From NCBI RefSeq assembly GCF_009389715.1, contig NW_024067666.1, positions 1,095,001-1,159,000 on the forward strand: 64,000 nucleotides of DNA. The letters are read 5' to 3'. Both the position numbers and the translations under genes were made by a program. Below the pieces are notes generated by a model. The model had not been told where the DNA came from. It searched no databases and saw nothing but the letters and a program-made list of their open reading frames with translations. The DNA is from Phoenix dactylifera (lineage: Eukaryota > Streptophyta > Magnoliopsida > Arecales > Arecaceae). Of this stretch, positions 23,956 through 34,737 are shown one piece after another; positions within the stretch are counted from its first letter, which is position 1, and each line of letters begins with the position of its first letter.

Positions 23956-26900
23956 TTAAGAAAACAGTAGTAGTTGATTTTGTTTTTAAGAACTGCATAA
24001 TTCAGATAGGAGATAGAGAACTGATGGCGGACTTGATACAATTAGATATACATGACTTCGATGTGATTCTTGGGATGAACTGGCTGTCTGAATATCATGC
24101 TCATATTGACTGCTATGGCAAGAAGGTAGTGTTCCAGATGCCTGATGATCTGAAATTCTTCTACCAAGGTGATGCACCCACCATAAAGCCCTCCTTGCAT
24201 ATTATTTCTGCTATGAGTGCAAGGAAAGCGCTAGGAAAGGGATGTCAGGCCTATCTAGCTTATGTTGTGGACACTCAAAAAGAATCAGGACTGGATGATA
24301 TCCCTATTGTAAGGGAATATCCAGATGTTTTTCCGGAGGAGCTACCTGGACTACCCCCTAATCGAGAAATTGACTTTGAAATTAATCTCATACCGGATGT
24401 TGGACCAATCTCTAAGGCTCCTTACCGGATGGCCCCTGCGGAGCTGAGAGAATTGAAAGTTCAGCTACAGGAGCTTCTAGATAAGAAATTCATCCGCCCG
24501 AGTGTTTCTCCATGGGGAGCTCCTGTACTATTTGTAAAGAAGAAGGATGGAAGTATGCGGCTGTGTATTGATTACCGAGAGCTGAACAAGGTGACAGTTA
24601 GGAACAAGTACCCTTTGCCCCGCATTGATGACTTATTTGATCAGCTGCAAGGTGCCCAAATCTTCTCCAAGATAGATTTGCGATCCGGTTATCATCAATT
24701 AAAAATAAGAGCCGAGGATGTGCCTAAGACTGCATTTCGAACCAGGTACGGGCATTATGAATTTTTGGTTATGTCTTTTGGACTAACCAATGCACCTGCT
24801 GCCTTTATGGACTTGATGAACAGAACCTTCAAGCAATATTTGGACCACTTTGTTATTGTTTTCATAGATGACATATTGATCTATTCTAAGAGCAAGGAAG
24901 AACATGAAGATCACTTGAGAAAGGTGTTGCAAACTCTTCGGGAGAAGAAGCTCTATGCCAAATTGAGCAAATGCGAGTTTTGGCTGGACAACGTCGCATT
25001 CCTCGGGCACGTGATTTCCAAGGAAGGGGTATCAGTGGACCCAAAGAAAATAGAAGCAGTGGTGGACTGGCCTCAACCTACAAATGTGACTGAGATTAGA
25101 AGCTTCTTGGGATTGGCTGGGTACTATAGAAGATTTGTGGAAGGGTTTTCCCGGATAGCTACTTCTTTGACTCGTTTAACCCAGAAACGAGCAAAGTTTG
25201 AATGGAGCGAGGATTGTGAACGAAGCTTTCAGGAGTTAAAGCGAAGGTTAGTGTCTGCTCCCGTTCTCACTCTGCCGTCTAATACTGGGGGTTTCACCAT
25301 TTATAGTGATGCCTCTAAGAAGGGGTTGGGCTGTGTACTGATGCAAAATGATAAAGTAGTGGCTTACGCCTCTAGACAGTTGAAGCCCTATGAGCAGAAC
25401 TATTCGACACATGATTTGGAATTGGCAGCGGTAGTCTTCGCTCTAAAAATTTGGCGACACTATCTGTATGGGGAGCCATGTGAGGTATTTACTGATCACA
25501 AAAGCTTGAAGTATATATTTACCCAGAAAGAGTTAAACATGAGGCAGAGGAGATGGCTTGAATTACTGAAAGATTATGATTTAAATATTAAGTATCATCC
25601 GGGGAAGGCTAATGTGGTGGCAGATGCCCTCAGTAGGAAGTCAGCAGTGGGCACAACAGCCTTGCTCACTACTCAAAAGCAAATTTTGAAAGATCTCCAC
25701 ATGATGCAGATTGGGGTGACTACCAAGGATGCTGGGAGCATGCTGGCTAGTTTGATGGTAGAACCCACATTGATAGAGAAAATAAAGGCTGCCCAACAAA
25801 CAGATGCACAGATGTGTCGGCTCATCAAAGAAGCAGAAAGAGGGTTGCGACCCGAACTCAGGATTCACCCAGATGGTACTCTACGATTTGGGAGTAGACT
25901 GTGTGTACCTAAAGATGCTGACTTGAAGAAAGAGATTTTGGAGGAAGCTCACCAATCCCATTTCTCTATTCATCCTGGAAGCACTAAGATGTATAGAGAT
26001 TTAAGGGAACATTTTTGGTGGAATGGCATGAAAAGAGAGATAGCCGAGTTCGTAGCTCGGTGCTTGGTATGCCAACAAGTGAAAGCTGAACACCAAAGAC
26101 CTGCAGGATTGTTGGAACCATTAGAGATACCAAATGGAAATGGGAACATATCACCATGGACTTCGTCATCGGGCTTCCCAAGACAGTCAAGAAAAATGAT
26201 GCAGTATGGGTAATTGTTGATCGCCTCACAAAATCAGCTCACTTTTTACCCTTTAGGGTTGGCACTTCACTTGATAGGCTGGCGCAGAGGTACATTGACG
26301 AAATCGTGCGCCTACATGGGGTACCGGTGAGCATCGTGTCTGATCGGGACCCACGATTTGTATCTAGATTCTGGAAAAGTTTTCAGGATGCCATGAATAC
26401 TGAATTGAGGCTCAGCACCGCTTACCATCCTCAGACCGATGGTCAGTCAGAAAGGACGATCCAGACCTTAGAGGATATGTTGAGAACATGTACGGTTGAT
26501 CTTGGAGGTTGCTGGGATAATCATATAGCCTTGGTGGAGTTTGCTTATAATAATAGTTATCATTCTAGCATCAAGATGGCACCATATGAAGCTCTTTATG
26601 GGAGGAAGTGCAGGTCTCCTCTGCATTGGGATGATGTCGGAGAGAAGAAGTTATTGGGTCCGGAATTAGTGCAAAATGCCAGAGAGAAAATCTTGTTGAT
26701 CAGAGAAAGGCTCAAGGCAGCTCAGGATAGACAGAAGAGTTGGGCAGATAAAAAGCGGAGAGAAGTAGAATTTCAAGCAGGTGATTGTGTTTTCTTGAAG
26801 ATTTCACCCTCGAAAGGTGTCATGAGATTTGGGAGACATAGTAAACTAAGTCCTCGCTACATCGGGCCCTTTGAGATTTTGGACAGAGTTGGAGAGGTTG

Positions 26901-27211
26901 CTTACAGATTAGCCTTGCCACCCGGGCTATCTAAAGTACACAATGTTTTTCATGTTTCCTTACTAAGGAAGTATATCTCGGATCCCAGTCACGTGGTACA
27001 ATATGAGCCATTGCAAGTTGATGAAGATTTGACTTATGAAGAATTTCCTTTACGTATTATCGATCGCAAGGAGCAAGTTTTGAGGCGGCGCACCATCCCC
27101 TATGTGAAAGTACAGTGGAGCAACCATTCAGAAAAAGAGGCAACTTGGGAGCTTGAGGATGAAGTGCGTGCGAGGCATCCGCAACTCTTTGGAGTCTCAG
27201 GTATGTAAATT
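23956..27211 (+). pseudogene. Gypsy pol, copy 2: no gag, frameshift in integrase
   Basis: Homology to copy 1 starts at its codon ~414 ([11 protein letters not shown]), so gag, zinc knuckle and the protease active site are absent. The frame entering from 23847 is LTR sequence and only fused by chance. Reverse transcriptase and RNase H are open to 26213; a one-base deletion near 26132 (before the integrase core) shifts the frame. The rest, from about 26156 to the stop at 27209-27211, is open and includes the integrase core and the C-terminal chromodomain-like tail that copy 1 lacks. Neither copy is complete. Confidence 0.9.
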
Positions 27212-27244
27212 TCGAGGACGAAATTTTATTTAAGGGGGGGAGAA

Positions 27245-29590
27245 TGTGAGGCCCAAGCCGGAGGAGATGCCAGAATCCTCGGCTGCGCCTTCTCGAGCAT
27301 AACGGGGGCGAGATCCGCGGCCGCCATTTGAATGGCCGATAAACCCGAGCAACCGCCGCTGAAATTGCGGCGGTGAATGAGCATAGCCGTTTGTAAAATC
27401 CCCCCATTGACCGCATCTGAGATCCACCAAGCACTCCTCCTTCTCCACCCCACTCTGTCTCTAACCCCTTTCTTCTCCTCCGCTGCTAGGGTTTGGAGCT
27501 CGCACCAGTGCCGCCGGAGAGAGTAGCCACAGCTTCTCTTTATAGCAAGGTATACCCTAACCCTGTGTCCTTTTTACCTTATAATAATGAAATAAAACAA
27601 AAGAAGAAGAGGGGAAGAAGGCGTACCTGTGGTCGTCTGCGCCGCCGGCTCCCGGCCATAAGTGCCGTTTGGTTTCGGCCGCAGCCACCGCCAGTCATCG
27701 GTAGGGACTGCAGCCGGATCAGAGCCTTTCCCTTCTCCCCTCTGGTGGGACAAAGGGGGCAACTCACGCCTGTCTCCCTGGGTGAGAAGCAAGAAAGAAA
27801 GAAAGAAAAAAAAAAAAAGGAAGGGGAACGCCGGCCACGGGCCGCAGGCACGACCTGCGACTGCGGGCGCCGGAGGCCGGGGACCGCCGACCGCAGGCAC
27901 GACCTGCGACTGCGGGCGCCGGAGGCCGGGGACCGCCAGCCGCAGGCCGTGGGTTCGGCCACGGCTGCAGCCACGGACCGAGGGCACGGCCACGGCCGCA
28001 GCTGCGGGCGCCGTAGGCACCGTGGGCGACGGCCACCGGCGGCGCATCGGCCGAAGGGGCGTCGCCGGCTGCCGTTCGGCCCTCTCGAGCCCGACCTCCC
28101 TTACGGGAGAAAAAGGGGGGGGCGAGAGAAGAAGAAGAAGAAGAAGAAGAAGAAGAAGAAGAGGGGAAGCTTCGGGAAGAGGGGAAGCGTCGGGAGGGAA
28201 AAAAAAAAAAGAAAAGGAAAAATAAAATAAATGATAATAATAATAAATATGTAATTAAATAAATAGAGAATTAAGGTAATAGATGTATTTAAATGAAATG
28301 AAATAATAATAAATAAATAAATTAAAAATAAAAAAAAATGATGAATGAGTAGTAAATAATCTGTCCTCTATGATGATGATAGGTACAGTGAAATTGTCAT
28401 CTGGTTCTAGAGATTCGTGAGCGAATCAAGGTAAGTAACCCTGGCACTGATCTTATTAATTTAAAAATTACTGTTTAATTGTAAAAATAAAATAATAAAA
28501 AAAATATATTTGTTATGATGTATTTTCTTAAAAGTAGGATCAAGCATATGATTGCATGTGATTCATAAGTTTGATTAAATTGCATCCTTCATAAATATTT
28601 CAGTATAAATTATGGTTATGATAAATTGCATGAAAATGAGATTTGTGGCATGATTATGAATTTTATACATTACGATGAATTATGGTTATGATAAATCGCA
28701 TGGAAATGAGATTTGTGGCATGATCATGAATTTTATACATTACGATGCCTTTTGTCATTTTCCAACCTATGTATGAAAGTATGACTAATGAAAAAGAATA
28801 ATGATTTATGAACTCTCAGATAGCTATGCCCACCTCTAGAAATAGAGGTCAGTCGACCCCCCCCTGGAGCTAGCATCCAACGAATATGGCCCTCTGCCAA
28901 CGGGTTAAAGTTGGTAACGAATAAGAATAAGTGATAAAACTTGTCGACTACGAATACGAACCCTGTCACAGGATTATAGTGACCATAGCAGTACATCCGT
29001 CTGAGAGTAAGATTTATAAAGAATGGATGAATGGCAATATTTTTATAAGACTTGCATTATCATGTTTATGAACTCGCATGGTTGAAGCATATTTTGCTTT
29101 TTAAACCTGTTTGAATAGTTTATCTATGAAATGCTTTATTTTCTGTTAAGTTCTTCAAATGATGCATTGGCATGAGAAAAATTATGCTTGATCTAATGGG
29201 ATAGTACATGGTTACTTACTGAGTAGCAAGCTCATACCTCCCTGTTGTTTTCTTTATTTATTTCAGATAATTAAGACGATTTGGAGCGGAAAAGAGTGAA
29301 TGAAAATTGGAGTGGAAGCATAGTTATAGGGACTCTTAGAAGTATCTATGTTAATAAGTTTGGGTTGTAATATTGCAAACTCAAGTATTTGATTAGATGC
29401 ACTGTATTTGCTTCTTTATGGTTAGTCAATAAACTTGATCGGATTTGGTTTTATTCCATAAAATAATATTGTTATCATGGGCTGCGTGTTATTGTGGGCA
29501 GCAACCTACAATAGCACGGCCATGTCATGAGCCGGATCTGGGATGCAAAAAAAAAAAAAAAAAAAAAATGTCCGGATTCGGGGCGTGACA
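27245..29590 (+). repeat. Gypsy LTR 3
   Basis: TGTGAGGCCCAAGCC at 27245 to GGGGCGTGACA at 29590, about 2.35 kb, the only full-length LTR here. More single-base differences from LTR 2 than LTR 1 has. An A-tract at about 29549-29572 precedes the final 18 bp. A GC-rich interior part and a (GAA)n run match the other LTRs. Confidence 0.88.
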
Positions 29591-29606
29591 TTTAGTGGTA
29601 TCAGAG
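29591..29606 (+). other. Remnant primer-binding site after LTR 3
   Basis: TTTAGTGGTATCAGAG directly follows LTR 3, like the sequence after LTR 1. LTR 3 was therefore once the 5' LTR of a further unit, now lost at a CAGAG microhomology with the TRIM. Confidence 0.8.
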
Positions 29607-29907
29607 GCGGGGCGTGACATTTGGTATCAGAGCCGAGGACGGCTCTTGTCCGATGGTGGGAAGGGTGTGAGGCCCAATAGTCCCACATCGGAAAGACTCG
29701 TTCTAGAGCCTGGGCATATGAGGCGGGTGACTCCAAATCCTGCAGACGCGTTTTGGGTGGAAAACAAAACCGGGGAGGGGTGAAGGACGCTTGCGTGAAG
29801 CCCCAGAACCGGACAATATCTGGCAGGGGAGTCCCGTGTTCCCCCCTCATGTGGCCCCCACGTGGGCACTAGGTGCCTCACGTGCCTCGCAGAGGCGGGG
29901 CGTGACA
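29602..29907 (+). mobile_element. TRIM-1, right copy, 5' LTR truncated
   Basis: The last ~16 bp of the 5' LTR (to 29619) are followed by a 46-bp internal region (29620-29665) with primer site TGGTATCAGAGC and a purine-rich GGTGGGAAGGG. Then a complete 3' LTR, 29666-29907, 242 bp, TGTGAGGCCC to GGGGCGTGACA. No coding capacity. The inverted counterpart is at 15464-15830. Confidence 0.85.
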
Positions 29908-29912
29908 GAACC

Positions 29913-30275
29913 TTCCAGGGATAAGCTCTTGAAGGAGAGTGGTGCTAACCAGCTAACCTCATAGCTGTTTGGTAGAGATTCTAGTCTTAGAATCTCATGC
30001 TGTGACATGGGCAATAATGGCAGCACCCTTCTTTCACATAAATTGTTTTTTGAAATTTCTACTGTGGTTTTTCTCAAAAGGAAAAAAAAAGGACTTTGCA
30101 ATATGGTATTCTTTACCTCATTCTTTCTTGATTTCATCTAAATTGACCGAGCAGGTTAAATCATGAATGGAAACAATCTGTAAAGTATGGCTTCCCTCCT
30201 TTCAGGGTAAATAGTGACTGTGTAGCAGCCATTTGAAATAATTAGATTTTCAATTCTAAGACAGGTAATTCATAC
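29913..30275. other. CACTA 1 interior between composite and captured exon
   Basis: Continues CACTA 1 after the composite. Probably intron DNA of the captured beta-glucosidase gene on the minus strand; no further exon recognised. Confidence 0.45.
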
Positions 30276-30519
30276 CTGATACTTCTCCCGGTACCTCTTA
30301 ACAGCAGCAGCATGAGATAAGATGAGATTATGGGCAACAATATAAGGCTCAGTAGCAGAGTTCCCACCGGCTGAACAGTTTGTACACCTTCCTGGGGCAA
30401 ATTTACCCTCATCATATCCAAGAGCTGCCACCACCCTTGGCTCATTGAAAGTGAACCAATTTTTCACTCTATCACCAAATGTCTTGAAACAAAAGTCAGC
30501 AAAATCTGCGTATGCCTCC
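30276..30519 (-). pseudogene. Captured exon of a family 1 beta-glucosidase
   Basis: A 244-bp exon with acceptor TGCAG| at 30520 and donor |GTATGA at 30275. It encodes [37 protein letters not shown] and [20 protein letters not shown], which are diagnostic for plant GH1 beta-glucosidases. TFNEP holds the catalytic acid/base Glu. The neighbouring exons of the gene were not found, so this is an isolated piece inside CACTA 1, antisense to the transposon. Frame and splice sites are intact, which suggests recent capture of genomic DNA. Confidence 0.9.
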
Positions 30520-32700
30520 CTGCATGTCATGAATCAAAGATCTAGCTCTAAACCATTTGACTCTTTTTTTCAGAAATAATGGAAAGAATGGAGATTTTGC
30601 TATTCTGGTTTCATTAATCTTATGGACTAGGGAAACCAGAGGTGTGCCCTGGTGTGTCTGGTCTCCTTTACTACTTGGAAAATCATAAATTTTGTAGAAT
30701 ACATTTGATTGCACAAACAGTGATTTTATGTCTTTCTTTCCCCTTCTCTTTGTTTCACATGCACTAAGATCCTTCCGTGCAGACAGTGATTTTTGATTGT
30801 AAAAGATTGGAGCAAGCAAAACGCCATAGAATTTCAGCATCTCCCAAAACAATGGTTAACTATGTATAAAAGGTGATCGGGCAGTAGTTGTGAATTGAAC
30901 TCGCCAATATTATGCTGACTTCGGACCGTGGACGCATGACCATGCATATAACTTAAGAGAAATTTAAATTACTAACTCCTTGAATTTCAAGCAGGAACAT
31001 ATGCCAACAATCAAACTAATTGATGGCTTGCAAGATACAGCGGCAGGTATAATGATCAGTTACATGATGCCAAAACTCTTAGGAGTCAATAGATTTGTAT
31101 CCGACGACTGCTATTATATTGATGTTTCATCAGAGCCAACATTAGTTTTTGTTAAAGTTTTAACTCTTTGCATTTGCATTGTTTTTAGCATATTTTATTT
31201 TATTTTTTGGATCAGATTTCCTATTTTTGAATTGGGTTTTCTATTCTTAATAGACTTATTTTGATTCAATAAAAGGCTTTCATAGAGCAGAGGTTTCGTC
31301 CACAGAAAGAGGGCTAGGGTTGGGAAATACTACCATGAAAATGTTTGTTCTAGAACTAGAATGGGCAGAAGTATAGTCAAATTTGAAGTCAGGATGAATT
31401 GAACCTGATTTTTTTTTTGTACCAATATGAATAAATCATAACCTTACCAACTCAACCAATTGGCAACCTCTAATTGTGCCCTTAAAAGGACTTTCAAATT
31501 CACCCACGCCATCAAAATTAGCTCAATGAATCTTGGCCAAGTCAAATAAACAGGCTCTTCAAAGTACTAACTAGTCAAAGATAGAATAGCATGCACCACC
31601 TAATGTTCCATATGTTCTACTAGATCCTTTGCACGCACATGTTTGGATGTTGTCTGAAAAAGAACTGAGATGTTTTTGTCACTTAAAGATCATCCAATCC
31701 TTTAAAGTTGTGTGGTCTTCAAAAAGAAGGCTTCACAGTTGTGATAATTGCAGATCCATTTCAATTCAAAATTATAGACTAGAAATGTCCTCGAGCGAAG
31801 CCACAGGGGCCAAACTAATTTAAACTTTGATTCTGGCCAACCTAACTTTCAAGAACCGTAAAGTTTTTGGGCAACCCTTGCCGGAACCGAGCCCACCTTA
31901 AACACTTGAAATTATTTATCCAGCATGAAAAAAATTACGTAAATGCTTATATTGATGCTTCTTTAAATTATTTTCAATTCTAAATTACGTAAATTCTTTA
32001 AATTGTTCTGATAAATCTCTTGTGATATAGCTTTTACTTCAGAATTGCATAATCACATTGTCCATTGTATGCCAAAACAATGCTGATTGCACTGCTAGCT
32101 CCAGTCATGTAATTGATCATGCAGTGCTTCAGGTTCAGTAATGTCTAGAAAGAACGCATATTCATCTCTTGTCTATGGGAAAGGTAGTGTAATAATTTTA
32201 TCCTATCCAATTTTTATATAATTTTTGCCATTCATTGTGATTATCTGATTCTTTTCCCAATTTCTCCCTACTTTTCTCTGCAATGTAAATTTTGCATAAA
32301 TCTACTCTCGTTTACAAGCTTCTTATGCTTCTCCTTTACAGGCAAGTAGAACAATCCTTTGATACTACTTCTACGCAAGCGACTAAGGTCTAGTTCACTT
32401 TTAAACCAAAGCTGCCCTTATTTCGCTGCATGGTTAATAACTATCTGATTTTGCCATCAGACTTGATACAGGATTATTAGTTGCTAGATATTTATTTTTC
32501 TTGGCAACTTTCTTCTTCATAGTTGTGAAATGGTTAGTCCCCACACTCTTTGTCCTACATTATTGCTTGTCTTTTTCCTGCATATGCTAATTTATCTGGT
32601 TGAATGAATTATTGTGTTCTCTTTTATTAGCAATTCATTTAGTATAAATTTATCAATTAACTAATATTAATTCTTTTTTGTGCATACCAGGTAACAATAT
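30520..32700 (+). other. CACTA 1 interior, right part
   Basis: AT-rich. Just right of the captured exon probably its upstream intron. No TNPD or TNPA domain seen. From about 32690 the sequence (GTATATTCTTGTACGAGCGT near 32768) matches the last TNPA intron of CACTA 2. Confidence 0.5.
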
Positions 32701-32830
32701 GCCCCGAGGAAAACGATTTATGTAATCATCAATAATTACATAAATCTATATTTTATGTAATTATAGTATATTCTTGTACGAGCGTAATGATTTTTGTATT
32801 CTTAGTTTCTAAAGTTTTTTTTTCTTGTAG

Positions 32831-32878
32831 GTTGCTGATACTTCTACTCGTAGAGATGATGATGCCGTCGACCCTTGA
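32831..32878 (+). pseudogene. Orphan last exon of the CACTA TNPA-type gene
   Basis: After TTCTTGTAG| the exon encodes VADTSTRRDDDAVDP and a TGA. The same exon ends the TNPA-like gene of CACTA 2 (VADTSSTRRDDDAVDS). The other exons are missing here. Confidence 0.8.
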
Positions 32879-33109
32879 GTCCTCGTAGACTGTTTATTTA
32901 GAAATTTGCTATGTATGTTTTTAATATTTTTAAAGTACAATGTAATCAAATATGATAATATGATTAGCTTTTAATAAAAAATTTTGTTTGTGATGTGACT
33001 TTTGTGATGGAATAATAGGTTGTGTGTTTGCTGTGCTGGAAAAATTTGTTTTATAAATTTGTATACAGGTTTCACATTTCTTTTTATGAATTTTTTTTTT
33101 AAAAAATCT

Positions 33110-33581
33110 CTATTGCCGACGCTTAAAAGCGTGGGCAATAACACTATCCCGGCACAGGCGCATTAAAAGATTTTAAGCCTTTGCCGACGCTTTAAAGCGT
33201 CGGGAAAGGTAATCGGATGTAAAGCCTTTGCCGACGCTTTAAAGCGTCGGTAAAGGTAAGGTAATGCCGACGCATAAAAGCGTCGGTAATTCCGGCACTA
33301 ACACTATCCCGGCACATGCACACCGACGCATAAAGGCGTCGGTAATCCTTTGCCGACGCTTAAAATCGTCGCATTACGTTACCTTTGCCAACGCTTTAAA
33401 GCGTCGGTAAAGGTAAGGTAATGCCGACGCAGGCGAAAAGCGTCGGAACGAAAATGGTCCACGCCCACCTGCCCGACAGTTTCGTGACGCTTTTGGACGC
33501 GTTGGATTAGAAAGTACTGACGCTTATAAGCGTCGGTAAAAGCTCTGGAAAGCGCCGGGAAATACTATTTTTTTTGTAGTG
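33110..33581 (+). repeat. CACTA 1 right subterminal repeat array and terminal repeat
   Basis: About nine palindromic units of type GCCGACGCTTTAAAGCGTCGG, variably spaced and in part mutated, end at the terminal CACTACAAAAAAAA (read on the minus strand). Such arrays are the known transposase-binding regions of CACTA ends. The left end has only about three partial units. Confidence 0.85.
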
Positions 33582-33584
33582 ATC

Positions 33585-33990
33585 TAATGAACATATGAGT
33601 GGAAGTTTCCGTACTAGCACCCGAGGGGGCATCTTTGCACTAATTGTTCACCCTTTTTTTGCGAGTATTTCTTTTGTACATGGTTTGGTTTTTAGAGCTA
33701 ATCAAATAAAAACTTTTGCCTTCCCCGATGCCACCGCCTTTCATATAGCAAGATAGGAAGGACATAGCGTTACACCATTGTTAATGAACTTGTAATAAGA
33801 CTCCAACAGTGAAATTGTCACTCTTGGTAAGCCTCCAAACCGGGGCATCAGTATTTCTAATAGGTCTAATGGGCATTGCTAGTTTCATCATAATATTTAT
33901 CTATACCATTTCAGATAGGGAAAGGGGGTCCCACACTTTTATTTTCCATCTCGATTGATGTCAGCGCTAATGTGATATAGCTCCTTAAAT
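33585..33990. other. Intergenic between CACTA 1 and the nested LINE/SINE
   Basis: No gene or repeat recognised. Confidence 0.5.
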
Positions 33991-34003
33991 AGAGATGCTA
34001 GAG

Positions 34004-34652
34004 CTAGATCCAAGCCACCAAGGTGGTAGCATGGTTGGAACGGGGCTAAGATTCCATCGGAGTGACCCAGGTTCGAAACACGCGGGCGTCGATTAAATAT
34101 GGGGACTGGATGCCCTCCACCTGGTTTGCCCGGTGGAGTCACCATCTGGTCCGCCGGTACCGAGGTGGCGCTGGGGTGACGTACTCATATGTACGTGGGT
34201 AATGAACCCAGTAGAGGAAACCCACGAGTCGGGGAGGATATGTAGAAAATTGCGGCATGCATCGAACATTTTCTGGTGGAAGGGGGGCCAAGTGGGGGCT
34301 ACTATGCGGGTGAGGTTTCCTCTCCCCCCCTCCTAGTATGTACCAAAAAAAAAAGAGCTAGATCCAAAAGTACATCGGTGGCATGGATGGCCATCATCTA
34401 GTGCTCTAGAATATTTGAGGCATGATAGGTAGAGATATCGTCTTCCGTGCCAAACATATATATAGGAAAGCTAATAGAGCAGTGGATTGGGTGGCTTCAT
34501 TTGTATCAAATCACTTTGAGGGAGTTCTCTTGATTAGTGAGAGGGAGCTGCTTAGAGTGCTCCGAGACTTGTTATTTTTTGACTTTTTGGGATGTATTCA
34601 GACTAAACTTATATGAGTTATCCATTGTAGCAAAAAAAAAAAAAAAAAAAAA
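34004..34652 (+). mobile_element. 5'-truncated LINE with nested SINE
   Basis: Flanked by a 13-bp target duplication AGAGATGCTAGAG at 33991-34003 and 34653-34665. Without the nested SINE it is only about 295 bp. It encodes the end of a LINE RNase H (34422-34616; HIYRKANRAVDWVASF, RVLRDLLFFDFLGC) and a poly-A tail at 34632-34652. A typical dead-on-arrival L1 insertion. Confidence 0.88.
34014..34353 (+). mobile_element. Complete tRNA-derived SINE
   Basis: 340 bp flanked by the 14-bp target duplication AGAGCTAGATCCAA (34000-34013 and 34354-34367). The head has box A-like TGGTAGCATGGTTGG (34029-34043) and box B-like GGTTCGAAACA (about 34071-34081), so it can be transcribed by pol III. It ends in an A-tract. 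The insertion site is the extreme 5' end of the LINE copy. Confidence 0.88.
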
Positions 34653-34737
34653 AGAGATGCTAGAGAACAGTTCCAATCCAAATATCTTTCCAAAACCGGA
34701 TATTTTCAATGTCTCTCAATTTGAAGGATATGCAAAT

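Larger units (their letters stand above)
15464..29907. mobile_element. Composite of inverted TRIM copies around a tandem Gypsy array
   Basis: Bounded by TGTCACGCCCC at 15464 and GGGGCGTGACA at 29907, with GAACC on both sides (15459-15463, 29908-29912). The left TRIM copy is on the minus strand and the right one on the plus strand, so both outer ends are 3' LTR ends. Between them is a Ty3/Gypsy array on the plus strand. The TRIM/Gypsy joins lie at short microhomologies (AAG near 15828; CAGAG at 29602-29606), not at target duplications. See the separate entries for parts. Confidence 0.8.
14554..33581 (+). mobile_element. CACTA element 1: non-autonomous, with nested elements
   Basis: Starts CACTATAGGAAA at 14554 and ends TTTTTTTTGTAGTG at 33581. 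The flanking ATC at 14551-14553 and 33582-33584 is the 3-bp target duplication expected for CACTA (En/Spm) transposons. Both ends carry palindromic CCGACGCTT...AAGCGTCGG subterminal repeats. Compared with CACTA element 2 it keeps the non-coding first exon (about 14690-15040) and the last TNPA-type exon (32831-32878), but I find no TNPD or other TNPA exons, so it would need transposase in trans. About 14.4 kb of its 19 kb is the later TRIM/Gypsy composite (15464-29907). It also holds a captured beta-glucosidase exon. Confidence 0.88.

Noticed and set aside
33110..33560. CRISPR-like regularly repeated palindromes
   Set aside because: Plant CACTA subterminal repeats with irregular spacing, inside a transposon end.
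34014..34085. Possible tRNA gene
   Set aside because: Boxes A and B are present, but no cloverleaf; it is the head of a SINE with target duplication and A-tail.
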